Shown piece after piece: positions 20,070 to 29,024 of a stretch of DNA of 35,590 bases (the stretch's first letter is position 1; each line of letters opens with the position of its first letter). The stretch spans positions 1-35,590 of the forward strand of contig CAZQLE010000010.1 of assembly GCA_964593905.1 (NCBI GenBank), in the 5' to 3' direction. Below the pieces are notes generated by a model that worked only from the letters and a program-made list of their open reading frames with translations, was not told where the DNA came from and did no database searches. This DNA comes from CAZQLE01 sp964593905 (GTDB taxonomy: Bacteria; Chloroflexota; Anaerolineae; Anaerolineales; Anaerolineaceae). A program made the position numbers and the translations under genes.

Positions 20070-20933
20070 ATGATCATGAAAACGCTCAACACTTTTCGAA
20101 AAAAACTCAGCGACGGCAAATCAACCTTTTATTTCTTTTCTTATTTTGGGTTGATCCTGTACAGCCTGCTGATTCTCGTGCCGCTCTATTTTGTTGTAAT
20201 CTCTTCCTTTAAGGATAACAGCACCATTTATACACTGCCACTGAGTTTTCCAGAAAGCTGGAGTTTTGCCAACTATTTCGAAGCCCAGGAAAGGGTCGAT
20301 ATTCTGGGCGCCATGGGCAACTCGCTTTTGATCGCGCTCGGCAGCGAAGTGGTGATTCTGGTTCTGGCATTTCCCTGCGCGTTTGCCATGTCGCGCATCC
20401 CCACCAAACTTGGCAGGCTCTGGGAGAGCATTTTTGCAATCGGTTTTCTCATCCCTGGTTTCGCGATTATCGTGCCCATTTTCTTCCTGTTCTTCCGGCT
20501 GCACCTGCTGCTCAACCCATTATCGGTAATCCTGACCTATGCGGGGCTGCGCCTGTCGTTTACCGTGATCTATCTGGCCAGTCAAATGCGTGAGATCCCT
20601 CATGAAATTGAAGAGAGTGCCGAGATCGACGGCGCCAACTGGTTCCAGGTGATGATTCACCTTTTTGTTCCGCTGACCACCTCGGGGCTGGTTACGGTGA
20701 CCATCATGAACTTTATCTTTGCATGGAATGAATATCTGATGGCATTGATCCTGCTGAGCGATAACGTGATGACCGTCCAGCGCGCGCTGCCCCGCATTGT
20801 GGATGTGCGCACCGTCCCCTATGGCATTTTGAGCGCCGGCATCATCTTATCCACCATCCCGGTTTATCTCATTTTCATCTTCTTCCAAAAGCAGATCATG
20901 CACGGGGTGGCCAGCGGCGCCGTTAAGAGCTAA
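20070..20933 (+). CDS. Sugar ABC transporter permease, MalG/UgpE type
   Basis: This 287-residue permease has six hydrophobic segments, an opening helix LILYSLLILVPLYFVVISSF with the KDNSTIY loop typical of MalG-type partners, and the EAA loop EIEESAEIDGANWFQVMIHLFVP at about 172-194. It forms the translocation channel with the preceding permease. ATG 20070 and ATG 20076 are both possible; AAAGAG sits better for the second. The isomerase paralogue starts 30 bases after the stop. Confidence 0.93.
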   Translation: MIMKTLNTFRKKLSDGKSTFYFFSYFGLILYSLLILVPLYFVVISSFKDNSTIYTLPLSFPESWSFANYFEAQERVDILGAMGNSLLIALGSEVVILVLAFPCAFAMSRIPTKLGRLWESIFAIGFLIPGFAIIVPIFFLFFRLHLLLNPLSVILTYAGLRLSFTVIYLASQMREIPHEIEESAEIDGANWFQVMIHLFVPLTTSGLVTVTIMNFIFAWNEYLMALILLSDNVMTVQRALPRIVDVRTVPYGILSAGIILSTIPVYLIFIFFQKQIMHGVASGAVKS

Positions 20934-20963
20934 AAACAAAACTTATCATTCAAGGATGGAATA

Positions 20964-22004
20964 ATGAAGGTTGGAATTGAAATCTGTCATGGCTTTATTG
21001 AAGACATCGGGTATGACGATTTTACGATTGCCTTTGAGCGGGTCAAAAAGTCTGGCTTCAACGGCATGTACTATAAATCGCCGCAGTATATCTCAGAGAG
21101 TCTGGACCCCGGAAAGCTGCGCGCCGCACGGCAATACGCTGATGAGTTGGGACTGTATCTGGAATTTGGCATCGGGCGGGTAAACCCGTATAACACCACC
21201 GAGAGCGCCAAAGTCTGGCTGTTGAGCAAGGGCGATTACCGGCTGGCGCTGGAAAAAATCATTGCCGCCGCAGCCGATATCAACTGCCACGAACTGGTCG
21301 GGGTGACCGCCGGGTGGAAAGGCCAACATGCAGGTTATTTCTGCTTTGATCGTTTCAGGACCGATGTGACCTGGGAAGATCAGCTCCTGGCAACCGAAAA
21401 GTTTCTCAAGATACTGGCCCCCACCCTGCGTCAGTATGGTTCGCGGGTCAACCTGGAAACGCATGAAGAAATTACTTCTTTTGAAATTATCCGTATGGTC
21501 GAGGCCGTGGGAGCAGATGTTCTCGGCGTGACCTTTGACACCGGTAATGTGCTTTCGCGCGGTGAAGACCCCGTTGCGGCTGCAAAACGCGTTGCCCCCT
21601 ATTGTCACCAGACTCACGCCAAAGACGCCATCCTGTTCTTCTCAAAGGATGGGATCGTCCGTCAGGTAAAACCGTGTGGAAAGGGTGTGGTCAACTGGCA
21701 GGCAGTGCTGCCAATTTTGCACGCCTGCAACCCGGCGTTGAATCTAACCGTCGAAGATCATAAAGGCTATATGCAGATCGATTTCTTCCTGGAGGAGTGG
21801 CGCCGCGCCCATCCCGATTTGACGCTGGCCGAAATGGGTGAACTGATCCGCCTGGCGCGGGAATGCGAGTTGAAACTTAACAGCGGCGAAATTGAAAATG
21901 TGGAGGCCTATGAGGCCATCTCTTATCCGGAGCAGATGACTGAACGCCTGCAGTTCAGTCTGGGGACCTTAAACCGGGTGATCAACGACTTGCAGCTTTA
22001 TTAA
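20964..22004 (+). CDS. Sugar isomerase/epimerase-like TIM barrel protein 2
   Basis: This 346-residue protein is a paralogue of the gene at 16341-17405. The conserved metal-site pattern is E165 in LETHEE, D192 in VTFDTGN, H218 in HQTHAKD and E264 in TVEDHKG, and it has the same FDRFRTD block at 128-134. The two proteins align along their whole length but differ in the substrate loops, for example WLNPFNAP against RVNPYNTT. AAGGATGG before the ATG is a good ribosome-binding site. Two barrels in one operon suggest successive steps on one sugar, or a heteromeric enzyme (inference). Confidence 0.87.
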   Translation: MKVGIEICHGFIEDIGYDDFTIAFERVKKSGFNGMYYKSPQYISESLDPGKLRAARQYADELGLYLEFGIGRVNPYNTTESAKVWLLSKGDYRLALEKIIAAAADINCHELVGVTAGWKGQHAGYFCFDRFRTDVTWEDQLLATEKFLKILAPTLRQYGSRVNLETHEEITSFEIIRMVEAVGADVLGVTFDTGNVLSRGEDPVAAAKRVAPYCHQTHAKDAILFFSKDGIVRQVKPCGKGVVNWQAVLPILHACNPALNLTVEDHKGYMQIDFFLEEWRRAHPDLTLAEMGELIRLARECELKLNSGEIENVEAYEAISYPEQMTERLQFSLGTLNRVINDLQLY

Positions 22005-22045
22005 TACCACAGTGCATTCGGATCGATGATAAAGGAGAATAACCG

Positions 22046-22876
22046 ATGGAAAAATTAAAAGTAATGGTAGTGGCAGCCCACCCGGATGAAGCCGATATGT
22101 ATGCCGGGGGAACCTGTGCTTTGTTTGCAGAACATGGTGCGGCGGTTAAATTTCTATCGATCACCAGTGGAGATGCAGGGCATTATGAAATCGGCGGTAT
22201 GCAGTTGGCCAGGCGCCGCTGGCAAGAAGCGCAACAGGCGGCCAAATGTCTGGGAATCGCCGAATATGAAGTGCTCAACGAGCATGATGGCGAACTGTAC
22301 CCGACCAAGGCAGTGCGCGACCTGGTGATTGAACGGGTGCGTAACTGGGCGCCGGATATTTTGATCGGCTTTCACCCGGATGGCTGGGGCCACCCGGATA
22401 ATCGCAACGCGGGCAAGGTATTGGCGGATGCAGTGGCTTTTGTGGGCGTACCCAACGTCATGCCCAACATCCCGGCGGTGACCAAACCCATTCTGTGCCT
22501 GTGGATGTGGGACTTCAGCACGATGAACATTCACCAGCATGATATTGCCGTGGATGTGACCCGCACAATCGAAAAGAAACTATTGGCCTGTGACGCCCAC
22601 GCCACCCAGTTCTATGAGTTTGCCCCCTGGAGCCGCGGCTTTTTAGATGAGGTGCCGGAAACCTGGGGCGATAAGAGAGCATTCATCCTGAAATACTGGC
22701 CTGAGTTTATGTATACACAAGACTCCCAGCGCGAAAGCCTGGGCCGCTGGTACGGTTCCGAGGCATCCAGAAATATCCAGTTTGCCGAGACCTTCCAGAT
22801 TGCCCCCTATGGCCTCCAGCCTGGCGCGGCCGATCTTCAGCGTATGTTCCCCATGCTGCCCGCACAGGGCAAGTAA
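22046..22876 (+). CDS. PIG-L/LmbE-family deacetylase
   Basis: This 276-residue zinc-dependent hydrolase has the family's opening motif AHPDE at 11-15 (H12, D14 and E15 for metal binding and catalysis) and a second metal His in GHPDNRNAG at 115-123. The family removes acyl groups from N-acetylglucosamine-type substrates, including those of GPI-anchor, mycothiol, bacillithiol and glycopeptide pathways. In this sugar operon it could deacetylate an N-acetyl amino sugar delivered by the transporter (inference). GGAG lies nine bases before the ATG. It is the last gene before a strong terminator. Confidence 0.9.
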   Translation: MEKLKVMVVAAHPDEADMYAGGTCALFAEHGAAVKFLSITSGDAGHYEIGGMQLARRRWQEAQQAAKCLGIAEYEVLNEHDGELYPTKAVRDLVIERVRNWAPDILIGFHPDGWGHPDNRNAGKVLADAVAFVGVPNVMPNIPAVTKPILCLWMWDFSTMNIHQHDIAVDVTRTIEKKLLACDAHATQFYEFAPWSRGFLDEVPETWGDKRAFILKYWPEFMYTQDSQRESLGRWYGSEASRNIQFAETFQIAPYGLQPGAADLQRMFPMLPAQGK

Positions 22877-22913
22877 GTTACCGGTTGAAACCGGGTGGGC
22901 AAGAAAAAAGCAG

Positions 22914-22942
22914 CGAGGTGTGGGCAAAATGCCCACACCTCG
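22914..22942. terminator. Bidirectional terminator between the two catabolic operons
   Basis: CGAGGTGTGGGC (22914-22925) and GCCCACACCTCG (22931-22942) form a perfect 12-bp stem with the loop AAAAT. TTTTTG follows on the plus strand and an A-rich run (22902-22909) precedes it, giving Ts on the minus strand. It serves the PIG-L gene and the convergent amidohydrolase A gene. Confidence 0.9.
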
Positions 22943-23013
22943 TTTTTGTTGTCAGAGATGACATTCTTAGCGCAGGCCGTTCAATAACATCCACCGGCCA
23001 AAAGCCGCTTCGC

Positions 23014-24441
23014 TCAGAATTTACTGTGCCCCCAGAACCGTTCCGGCAGGTCTTGCAGAGCGTGCAGACCGGTGCGGTGGAGGGCGGTTTCAATGGCGGC
23101 CTGTGCCTGATCGAGCACTTCGCTTTCATCAATATGGCCTACCCGGCGGTTCTCCATCAAGATCTTTCCATCAACCATCACCGTATCCACATCTGCGCCA
23201 CTGGCATAATGGGCAAGCCGATAAGGCGCCATCTGCAGCGGGAACAAATGCGGTTTATACATATCCACCAGAATGATATCCGCCTTTTTTCCGGCTTCCA
23301 GAGAACCGATCTCGTTTTCCATGCCCAGCCCGCGCGCCGCATCAATGGTGACCATTTCCAGAACCTTGCCCGCCGGCAGGTAAGATGGGTCGTGAAAGTA
23401 GGTGCGGTGGTAATGCATACACTGGAACATGTGACGGAACAGGTCATAACCACGGTCGGGGGCAGCACCGTCTGAGCCAAGCAAGACGGTCACCCCGGCA
23501 TCCAGTAGTTCGGGCACAGGGCAGCGCCCGAGAATCGACATGATCGCGCTGGGGTTATGCACAATTTTTGTGCCCGTTTGCCGGCAAAGATCAATCTCAT
23601 CGGCGGTGATGTTGATGTTATGCGAAAAAAGCGCATCCGGGCCCAGCAAATCCAGCTCCTGCCAGGCAAAGCGAATGGTGCCCTGCTTGTGCCCATCTTG
23701 CAGGAAAAGCACCCCGTATTGTTTGCTCAACGCCCGCGCGGCCCTGGCCAACGCTTTAATCTCTTCCAGTTCCGCCGCTGAAAAGCCATCGGCCGGGTTA
23801 TAAACCGGGAAGACCACCCCCACGGTCATGTTGCCCTTGCCATGCCAGCGCTGGATCAATTCTTCAGAGACGCGCAGTTGCTGCTCATGGCTAACCTGCA
23901 CCTCGCGGGAGGCGGCGCCATCCCAGCGCACAAACTGACGCGGAAATGGCGGGCGGTTTGGGCCTACTGCCATCAACTCGCGGATGCCCACCTTTTGAAC
24001 AGCCTCACAATGTGCGTCGCCAAAGGCGGCGTCATCAGTGCGCATGATATCCCAGCCGCCGCCCAGCAGGTTGACGCTGGTGGTCGTGCCACACTTCAGG
24101 CGCTCCAGAGCGCTTAACCGCGCATCGGCATACCAGAAATTCTCATCCGAGCCGCGTTGATAAATTTGAAAACAGGCGTCGCCCCAGGCATCGGCGCGAT
24201 TGATCCCCAGCGATTTGACCAACGCGTGACCGGCATGAGCATGACCATCGATCAAACCGGGCATTACCACCTTGCGGCTGGCATCGATCTCACGGCTGGT
24301 ACTGTAGGCAGACAGAATCTCTTGCGTGGTGCCCACCGCCAGAATACGATCTCCTTCCACGGCAACCGCGCCATCTTCAATAATCCGGCGTGCCGGGTCC
24401 ATTGTCATTACCGTGCCATGCTTTATGACAAAATCACACAT
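23014..24441 (-). CDS. Amidohydrolase A (TRZ/ATZ, cytosine-deaminase-like superfamily)
   Basis: This 475-residue metal-dependent hydrolase opens with the small beta-sandwich (FVIKHGTVMTMD, EDGAVAVEGDRILAVG) and enters the barrel at PGLIDGHAHAGH, giving the metal pair H67 and H69. Further probable ligands are H251 (LQDGHKQG), H274 (LFSHNINI) and D324 (LGSDGAAP). It ends with the GSLEAGKKADIILVD segment common to TRZ/ATZ enzymes, which hydrolyse or deaminate ring C-N bonds such as in triazines, guanine or S-adenosylhomocysteine. It resembles amidohydrolase B along its length, sharing RRIIEDGAVAV near the start. I start it at ATG 24441 with GGAGGAG five bases upstream. It is the last gene of the operon; its substrate is unknown. 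Confidence 0.9.
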   Translation of the reverse strand: MCDFVIKHGTVMTMDPARRIIEDGAVAVEGDRILAVGTTQEILSAYSTSREIDASRKVVMPGLIDGHAHAGHALVKSLGINRADAWGDACFQIYQRGSDENFWYADARLSALERLKCGTTTSVNLLGGGWDIMRTDDAAFGDAHCEAVQKVGIRELMAVGPNRPPFPRQFVRWDGAASREVQVSHEQQLRVSEELIQRWHGKGNMTVGVVFPVYNPADGFSAAELEEIKALARAARALSKQYGVLFLQDGHKQGTIRFAWQELDLLGPDALFSHNINITADEIDLCRQTGTKIVHNPSAIMSILGRCPVPELLDAGVTVLLGSDGAAPDRGYDLFRHMFQCMHYHRTYFHDPSYLPAGKVLEMVTIDAARGLGMENEIGSLEAGKKADIILVDMYKPHLFPLQMAPYRLAHYASGADVDTVMVDGKILMENRRVGHIDESEVLDQAQAAIETALHRTGLHALQDLPERFWGHSKF

Positions 24442-24535
24442 AAAAGCTCCTCCACATTTGAGACCGGTCCTATCTTTTTCTGCAATCAAAGCCCATTGCC
24501 CGAAACTGTCTTTCGGTCTGCGCTGTTCACAAATT

Positions 24536-25996
24536 TTATGCGTCGAAGACAAGCCGCGGAGTTTTCCAGATCGATTGATACGGATCAAGGTAAGCGGTCA
24601 AATCGGCCTGTGCAATCGCGCGCAGCGATTCGGCCTGCGCCTCGGCCAGAACATCGGCTTCGTTCACGGTCAACACCCTGCGGTCTTCCATAATCACCTG
24701 CCCATCCACAATCACCCGGTCCACATCCTGCCCAACCGCTTCGAGAATAACGCGGTGAACCGGGAGGAATGAGGGCGATAAATGCGGCGCCTGCATATTA
24801 ACCGTGATGATATCGGCTTTCTTCCCTTCTTCCAGAGACCCCAGCTCATCTTCCCAGCCCAACACTCTGGCTGCGTCAATGGTGATCATCTCCAACAATT
24901 TGCCCACCGGCAGATAATAGCCATCGTGGCTCATAAACTGATGAACCAACTGGGTTTTGCGCGCCGCCTGAAACAGGTCAAACGGTGCGGCAGGGGCGGT
25001 GCCATCGGTTGAGATGGCAACGATAGCCCCGAGTGAGAGCAGTTCGGGAACCGGGCAGCGGGCTTTGGCCTGTCCGGGGCCGGGCGCGCTCGAAACGCGG
25101 GTCCCGGTTTCAGCCAGAATCTGCGCCTCACCAAAAGAGATCCCCCGGCAGTGTTGAAGATGAACATCCGGCCCCAGCAAGGCGTTGGGGTCGCGATAAC
25201 TCATCTGAATCATCCCGCCAAATGCATCGGTGTGAATGCGGGTGTTGTATTTGCGAGCGATCTCGCGAATCCGGCGCATTTGCAGCCGGTCATGGTCGGT
25301 TAAAGCAGTGGCAACATCGGGCGGGGTGGGAAAGGAGGGGTTGACCGAGCTTACCATTACAAAAGGAGCCGCAAAAACACGAATGCGGTCGTTTGCGCCG
25401 TGGTTCCAGGTTTGAATCACCCCTTCCATACCCTCCAGCGCTTCTTCAAAGGGGACCGCGCGCGTAACCCATTGGTCATTCACATACCGGGTAAATTCAT
25501 GCGGCCAGGGCGGGTTGGCGGGTCCGGTGCACACAACTTCACGAATGCCCACCTCGGCATACCCGCGGGCATGGTTGCAGCCTGGTATGGGGGTATCGGA
25601 ACGGGGAACCGAACCCATCACCGAAACACCGGTGGTCACGCCCGCCCGCAACCGCTCCAGCGCCGAAAGTTTACCATCCACATACCAGAATTCATCTGTG
25701 GTGCAGTGATGGTAGGCATGGGTCAGGTGCTTCATCCACACCGAGGGGCGTTCATACAGCAGCGCTTTAAACATGCTGTGCCCGCCATGCCCGTGGGTGT
25801 CGATCAGTCCGGGCAGCACCACATGCTGGCGGCAGGAGATGGTCCGTTGAGCCTGAAAAAGTGTCTCCAGCTCAACGGTTTGACCAACCTTGAGAATTCG
25901 GCCCTGGTTTACCGCCACTGCGCCGTCTTCAATAATCCGGCGTTTCGGGTCCATCGTGATCACCGTGCCGTGGGTGAGCAGCAGGTCAATTTGCAT
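24536..25996 (-). CDS. Amidohydrolase B (TRZ/ATZ, cytosine-deaminase-like superfamily)
   Basis: This 486-residue paralogue of amidohydrolase A has PGLIDTHGHGGH with metal ligands H68 and H70, then RIHTDAFGG, VHLQHCRG and ISTDGTAP as the remaining His, His and Asp ligand segments. The C-terminal GSLEEGKKADIITVN is conserved. ATG 25996 has AGAGGTC upstream and fits the family's N-terminus; the frame stays open for another 77 codons upstream into the OppF gene, but this is not coding. Ninety-four bases separate it from amidohydrolase A and 91 from the preceding OppF gene. Substrate unknown; the differing loops between A and B suggest different compounds or successive steps. Confidence 0.9.
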   Translation of the reverse strand: MQIDLLLTHGTVITMDPKRRIIEDGAVAVNQGRILKVGQTVELETLFQAQRTISCRQHVVLPGLIDTHGHGGHSMFKALLYERPSVWMKHLTHAYHHCTTDEFWYVDGKLSALERLRAGVTTGVSVMGSVPRSDTPIPGCNHARGYAEVGIREVVCTGPANPPWPHEFTRYVNDQWVTRAVPFEEALEGMEGVIQTWNHGANDRIRVFAAPFVMVSSVNPSFPTPPDVATALTDHDRLQMRRIREIARKYNTRIHTDAFGGMIQMSYRDPNALLGPDVHLQHCRGISFGEAQILAETGTRVSSAPGPGQAKARCPVPELLSLGAIVAISTDGTAPAAPFDLFQAARKTQLVHQFMSHDGYYLPVGKLLEMITIDAARVLGWEDELGSLEEGKKADIITVNMQAPHLSPSFLPVHRVILEAVGQDVDRVIVDGQVIMEDRRVLTVNEADVLAEAQAESLRAIAQADLTAYLDPYQSIWKTPRLVFDA

Positions 25997-26034
25997 AAGA
26001 CCTCTTTGGGTAAGAACTTTTTTATGTACGCAGC

Positions 26035-26058
26035 AGGGACGACCGGCCGGTCGCCCCT
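26035..26058. repeat. GC-rich palindrome between OppF and amidohydrolase B genes
   Basis: The 14-base perfect palindrome CGACCGGCCGGTCG (26040-26053) is extended by AGGG/CCCT arms after one mismatch. There is no T-run in the minus direction. It may be a REP-like or mRNA-stabilising hairpin. Confidence 0.5.
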
Positions 26059-26087
26059 GGGGGTTGGTCGCAATTATTTTCCACCGC

Positions 26088-27065
26088 TCAAACCAGGTGG
26101 CAGGCAACCCAGTGTTTGGGCGAGACCTCGCGCCAGGCGGGGCGCTCTTCGGCGCAAATCGATTTTGCCAGCGGGCAGCGGGTGCGAAAACGGCAGCCGC
26201 TGGGCGGATTAACCGGGCTGGGAACATCGCCCTTTAAGATGATGCGGCTGCGCTGCCGCTCAATGGCCGCATCGGGGATGGGGATGGCCGAAAGCAGCGC
26301 CTGGGTATAGGGGTGAAGGGGGTGCGTATACAGCTCATCACACTCGGCCAGCTCGGCCAGAATGCCCAGATACATCACCCCCACCCGGCTGCTGATATGG
26401 CGCACCATCGCCAGATCGTGCGCAATAAACAAATAGGTCAGTTCAAATTTGGATTGCAACTGCTTAAGCAGGTTCACAATCTGCGCCTGCACCGAGACAT
26501 CCAGCGCCGAAATGGGTTCATCACAAATGATGAAATCCGGGCGCACCGATAAGGCCCGCGCAATTCCAATCCGTTGGCGCTGCCCGCCCGAAAATTCGTG
26601 CGGGTAACGCGGCGCAAAATGACGGTTTAGCTGTACGGTTTCCAGCATTTCTCCCGCCATCTCATAAGATTCTTTCCAGTCCATAAGATGATGGGCCACC
26701 GCCGGTTCGGCGATGATCTCGCGCACCGTCATCCTGGGGTTCAAGCTGGCGTATGGATCTTGAAAAATCATCTGCATTCGCCGGCGCAGTTTGCGCATTT
26801 CGGCGCCCTTCAAACCGTTTACGTTAATTCCGTCAAACTGAATATTCCCCGAGGTCGGTTCGTAAAGGCGCAAAATGGTGCGTCCCGCAGTCGATTTTCC
26901 GCAGCCCGATTCTCCCACCAGACCAAACGTCTCACCCCGCTCGATGGAAAAGCTGATGCCATCGACCGCATGAACTGCGGCCACCTGACGCTGAAAAAGA
27001 CCTTTGTAAATTGGGAAAAGTTTACGAAGATCGGTAATTTGAACAAGTGGTTCGGTTGCGCTCAT
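26088..27065 (-). CDS. Oligopeptide/dipeptide-type ABC transporter ATPase, OppF/DppF type
   Basis: This 325-residue ATPase has Walker A GESGCGKS at about 54-61, the signature FSGGQRQRIGIARAL, Walker B FIICDEPISALD, IAHDLAM and the HPLHPYTQAL C-terminal extension with CRFRTRCPLA. Its ATG overlaps the OppD stop by four bases (ATGA), so translation is coupled. It is part of the full SBP-B-C-D-F importer in this operon. It is clearly related to the orphan ATPase at 7975-8973. Confidence 0.94.
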   Translation of the reverse strand: MSATEPLVQITDLRKLFPIYKGLFQRQVAAVHAVDGISFSIERGETFGLVGESGCGKSTAGRTILRLYEPTSGNIQFDGINVNGLKGAEMRKLRRRMQMIFQDPYASLNPRMTVREIIAEPAVAHHLMDWKESYEMAGEMLETVQLNRHFAPRYPHEFSGGQRQRIGIARALSVRPDFIICDEPISALDVSVQAQIVNLLKQLQSKFELTYLFIAHDLAMVRHISSRVGVMYLGILAELAECDELYTHPLHPYTQALLSAIPIPDAAIERQRSRIILKGDVPSPVNPPSGCRFRTRCPLAKSICAEERPAWREVSPKHWVACHLV

Positions 27066-28075
27066 GGGCGTAATCTCCCTGTAGCTGGGTCAATCCAACA
27101 GGCTACCCGGTGTTTATCAGATAAAGTCGTTAGCGGAGGATTCTCGGCGCACGCTGCAACAGCATATTTGCAGCGCGGTTTGAACGGGCAGGCCTTGGGC
27201 TGCTTAATCAAGAGCGGAGGCGCACCCGGTATGGTGGATAACTCTTCCTGCTGGCGGGATGACCGGTCCAAACGGGGCAAACTGCCCAGCAGCCCCAGCG
27301 TATAGGGGTGCTGCGGATTGGTATACAGTTCATCCACCAGCACATCTTCGATAATAAACCCGGCATACATCACCAGCACACGCTGGGCAAGGCTGGCCAC
27401 CACACCCAGATCATGGGTGATCCAGATAAAGGAGGTGTCGCGGTCCTGACGAAGATGTTTAACCAGTTCCACAATCTGCGCCTGAATGGTGACATCCAGC
27501 GCGGTAGTCGGCTCATCGGCAATGACAATCTCGGGGTCACAGATCAGCGACATGGCGATCATCACCCGCTGACGCATACCGCCCGAAAACTGATGCGGGT
27601 AGCTGTGAATCCGTGCCCTGGCTTCATTAATGCCCACCAGTTCCAACAGATCAATTGCACGTTCGGTGGCATCTTCCATCGACATGTGTTTATGGCGCAC
27701 CAGCGGTTCGGCCAATTGCCGGCCAATGGTCAAAACCGGGTTCAACGAAACCATAGGGTCTTGAAAGATCATGGCAATATCTGCCCCGCGCACATTGCGA
27801 ATTTCACGGTCCGACATCGCCAGCAGATCTTTGCCCTTAAACAAGGCCTTGCCGTTAACAATCTTCCCGGGCGGCGAAGGGATCAGCCGCAGCACAGAAT
27901 TCATGGTCACGCTTTTTCCGCAGCCGCTTTCACCCACCACACCCAGCGTTTCGCCTTTTCTAAGTTCAAAACTAACCCCGTTTACAGCATGAATCACGCC
28001 CTCGGGAGTAAAGAACTTTGTTTCAAGGTTCTCAACCTGTAAAACCACTTGATTTTGATCGGTCAAATTCAGCAT
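27062..28075 (-). CDS. Oligopeptide/dipeptide-type ABC transporter ATPase, OppD/DppD type
   Basis: This 337-residue ATPase has Walker A GESGCGKS, the signature FSGGMRQRVMIAMSL, Walker B IVIADEPTTALD, ITHDLG and the C-terminal extension NPQHPYTLGLLGSLP with CPFKPRC. I start it at ATG 28075 with GAGAG upstream; GTG 28087 would add four residues. It follows OppC by 16 bases and overlaps OppF by four. Confidence 0.94.
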   Translation of the reverse strand: MLNLTDQNQVVLQVENLETKFFTPEGVIHAVNGVSFELRKGETLGVVGESGCGKSVTMNSVLRLIPSPPGKIVNGKALFKGKDLLAMSDREIRNVRGADIAMIFQDPMVSLNPVLTIGRQLAEPLVRHKHMSMEDATERAIDLLELVGINEARARIHSYPHQFSGGMRQRVMIAMSLICDPEIVIADEPTTALDVTIQAQIVELVKHLRQDRDTSFIWITHDLGVVASLAQRVLVMYAGFIIEDVLVDELYTNPQHPYTLGLLGSLPRLDRSSRQQEELSTIPGAPPLLIKQPKACPFKPRCKYAVAACAENPPLTTLSDKHRVACWIDPATGRLRP

Positions 28076-28091
28076 GGTTTCTCTCACTTCC

Positions 28092-29024
28092 TTATATTCT
28101 CAACCGCGGGTCAAAATAATCGCGCAGCCAATCACCAAACAGGTTAATGCCCAACACGGTGATCGATATCGCCAGACCCGGTGTGACCGAAATCCACCAG
28201 GCCTGTTGAATATAATCGCGTCCGTCCGACAACATCTGCCCCCAGGATGGAATCTCGGGGCTAATGCCCAGCCCCAAAAAGCTCAACCCCGCCTCTGAAA
28301 GGATGGTATCGGCCATGGTAAAACTGGCAACCACAATGATCGGCGCGATGGCATTCGGCAAAATATGTCTGAAGAGCACACGCGGCAGGCTCAACCCAGA
28401 TGCAATGGCCGCGGTGATATAGGTTTCTTCTTTAACCGACAACACCTGGCCGCGCATGATGCGGGCAAAACGCACCCAGGCGCCGATGCCCAGCACGAGA
28501 ATAAGACTGGAAAGCCCCCCCTTGAACACCGACATCATAAAGATCGCCAGCAAAATAAAGGGGAAAGAAAGCTGAACATTCATCAGCCATGAAATGAACG
28601 AATCGATCCGGCCGCCAAAATAACCGGCCAACAGACCCAGCACAATTCCAATGCCCGCCCCCACACTAATGGCCGCCAGGCCCACCGCCAGCGAAATGCG
28701 GCTGCCGTGGATAATGCGGCTGAGAATATCGCGCCCCACCGAATCTGCCCCCAGAAAATATTTTGGGGAACCGCCCTCGATAAAAGAGGGGGGTTTAAGC
28801 CGGTCGCCGAGGGTGATAAAAAGCGGGTCATGCGGGGCAAGCACATCGGCAAATATTGCGGTTAACACCACCAGCAGAATGATGGCTACGCCCACCATAC
28901 CGGGTTTGTTTTTGAGCAAACGGCGCATAAAAACAGAGAACGAGGACCGCCGCTCCATCATGCGAAAGAGTTCCGCATTTTCCTCATCGGTTTCCAGTTG
29001 AACAATCGAATTGGCGCTGCTCAT
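28092..29024 (-). CDS. Oligopeptide/dipeptide-type ABC permease, OppC/DppC type
   Basis: This 310-residue inner-membrane permease has a cytoplasmic N-terminus of about 35 residues, a first membrane segment (GMVGVAIILLVVLTAIFADVLAP), the LGADSVGRDILSRIIHGSRISL segment diagnostic of OppC/DppC proteins and an EAA-type loop (ETYITAAIASGLSLPRVLFRHILP). It dimerises with OppB to form the channel. Its start overlaps the OppB stop by four bases. Confidence 0.94.
   Translation of the reverse strand: MSSANSIVQLETDEENAELFRMMERRSSFSVFMRRLLKNKPGMVGVAIILLVVLTAIFADVLAPHDPLFITLGDRLKPPSFIEGGSPKYFLGADSVGRDILSRIIHGSRISLAVGLAAISVGAGIGIVLGLLAGYFGGRIDSFISWLMNVQLSFPFILLAIFMMSVFKGGLSSLILVLGIGAWVRFARIMRGQVLSVKEETYITAAIASGLSLPRVLFRHILPNAIAPIIVVASFTMADTILSEAGLSFLGLGISPEIPSWGQMLSDGRDYIQQAWWISVTPGLAISITVLGINLFGDWLRDYFDPRLRI

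Noticed and set aside
24442..24588. Upstream extension of amidohydrolase A
   Set aside because: It overlaps the end of amidohydrolase B, and ATG 24441 with GGAGGAG begins the conserved beta-sandwich.
25997..26227. Upstream extension of amidohydrolase B into the OppF gene
   Set aside because: It overlaps coding sequence in another frame, and ATG 25996 has a good ribosome-binding site and the family's normal N-terminus.
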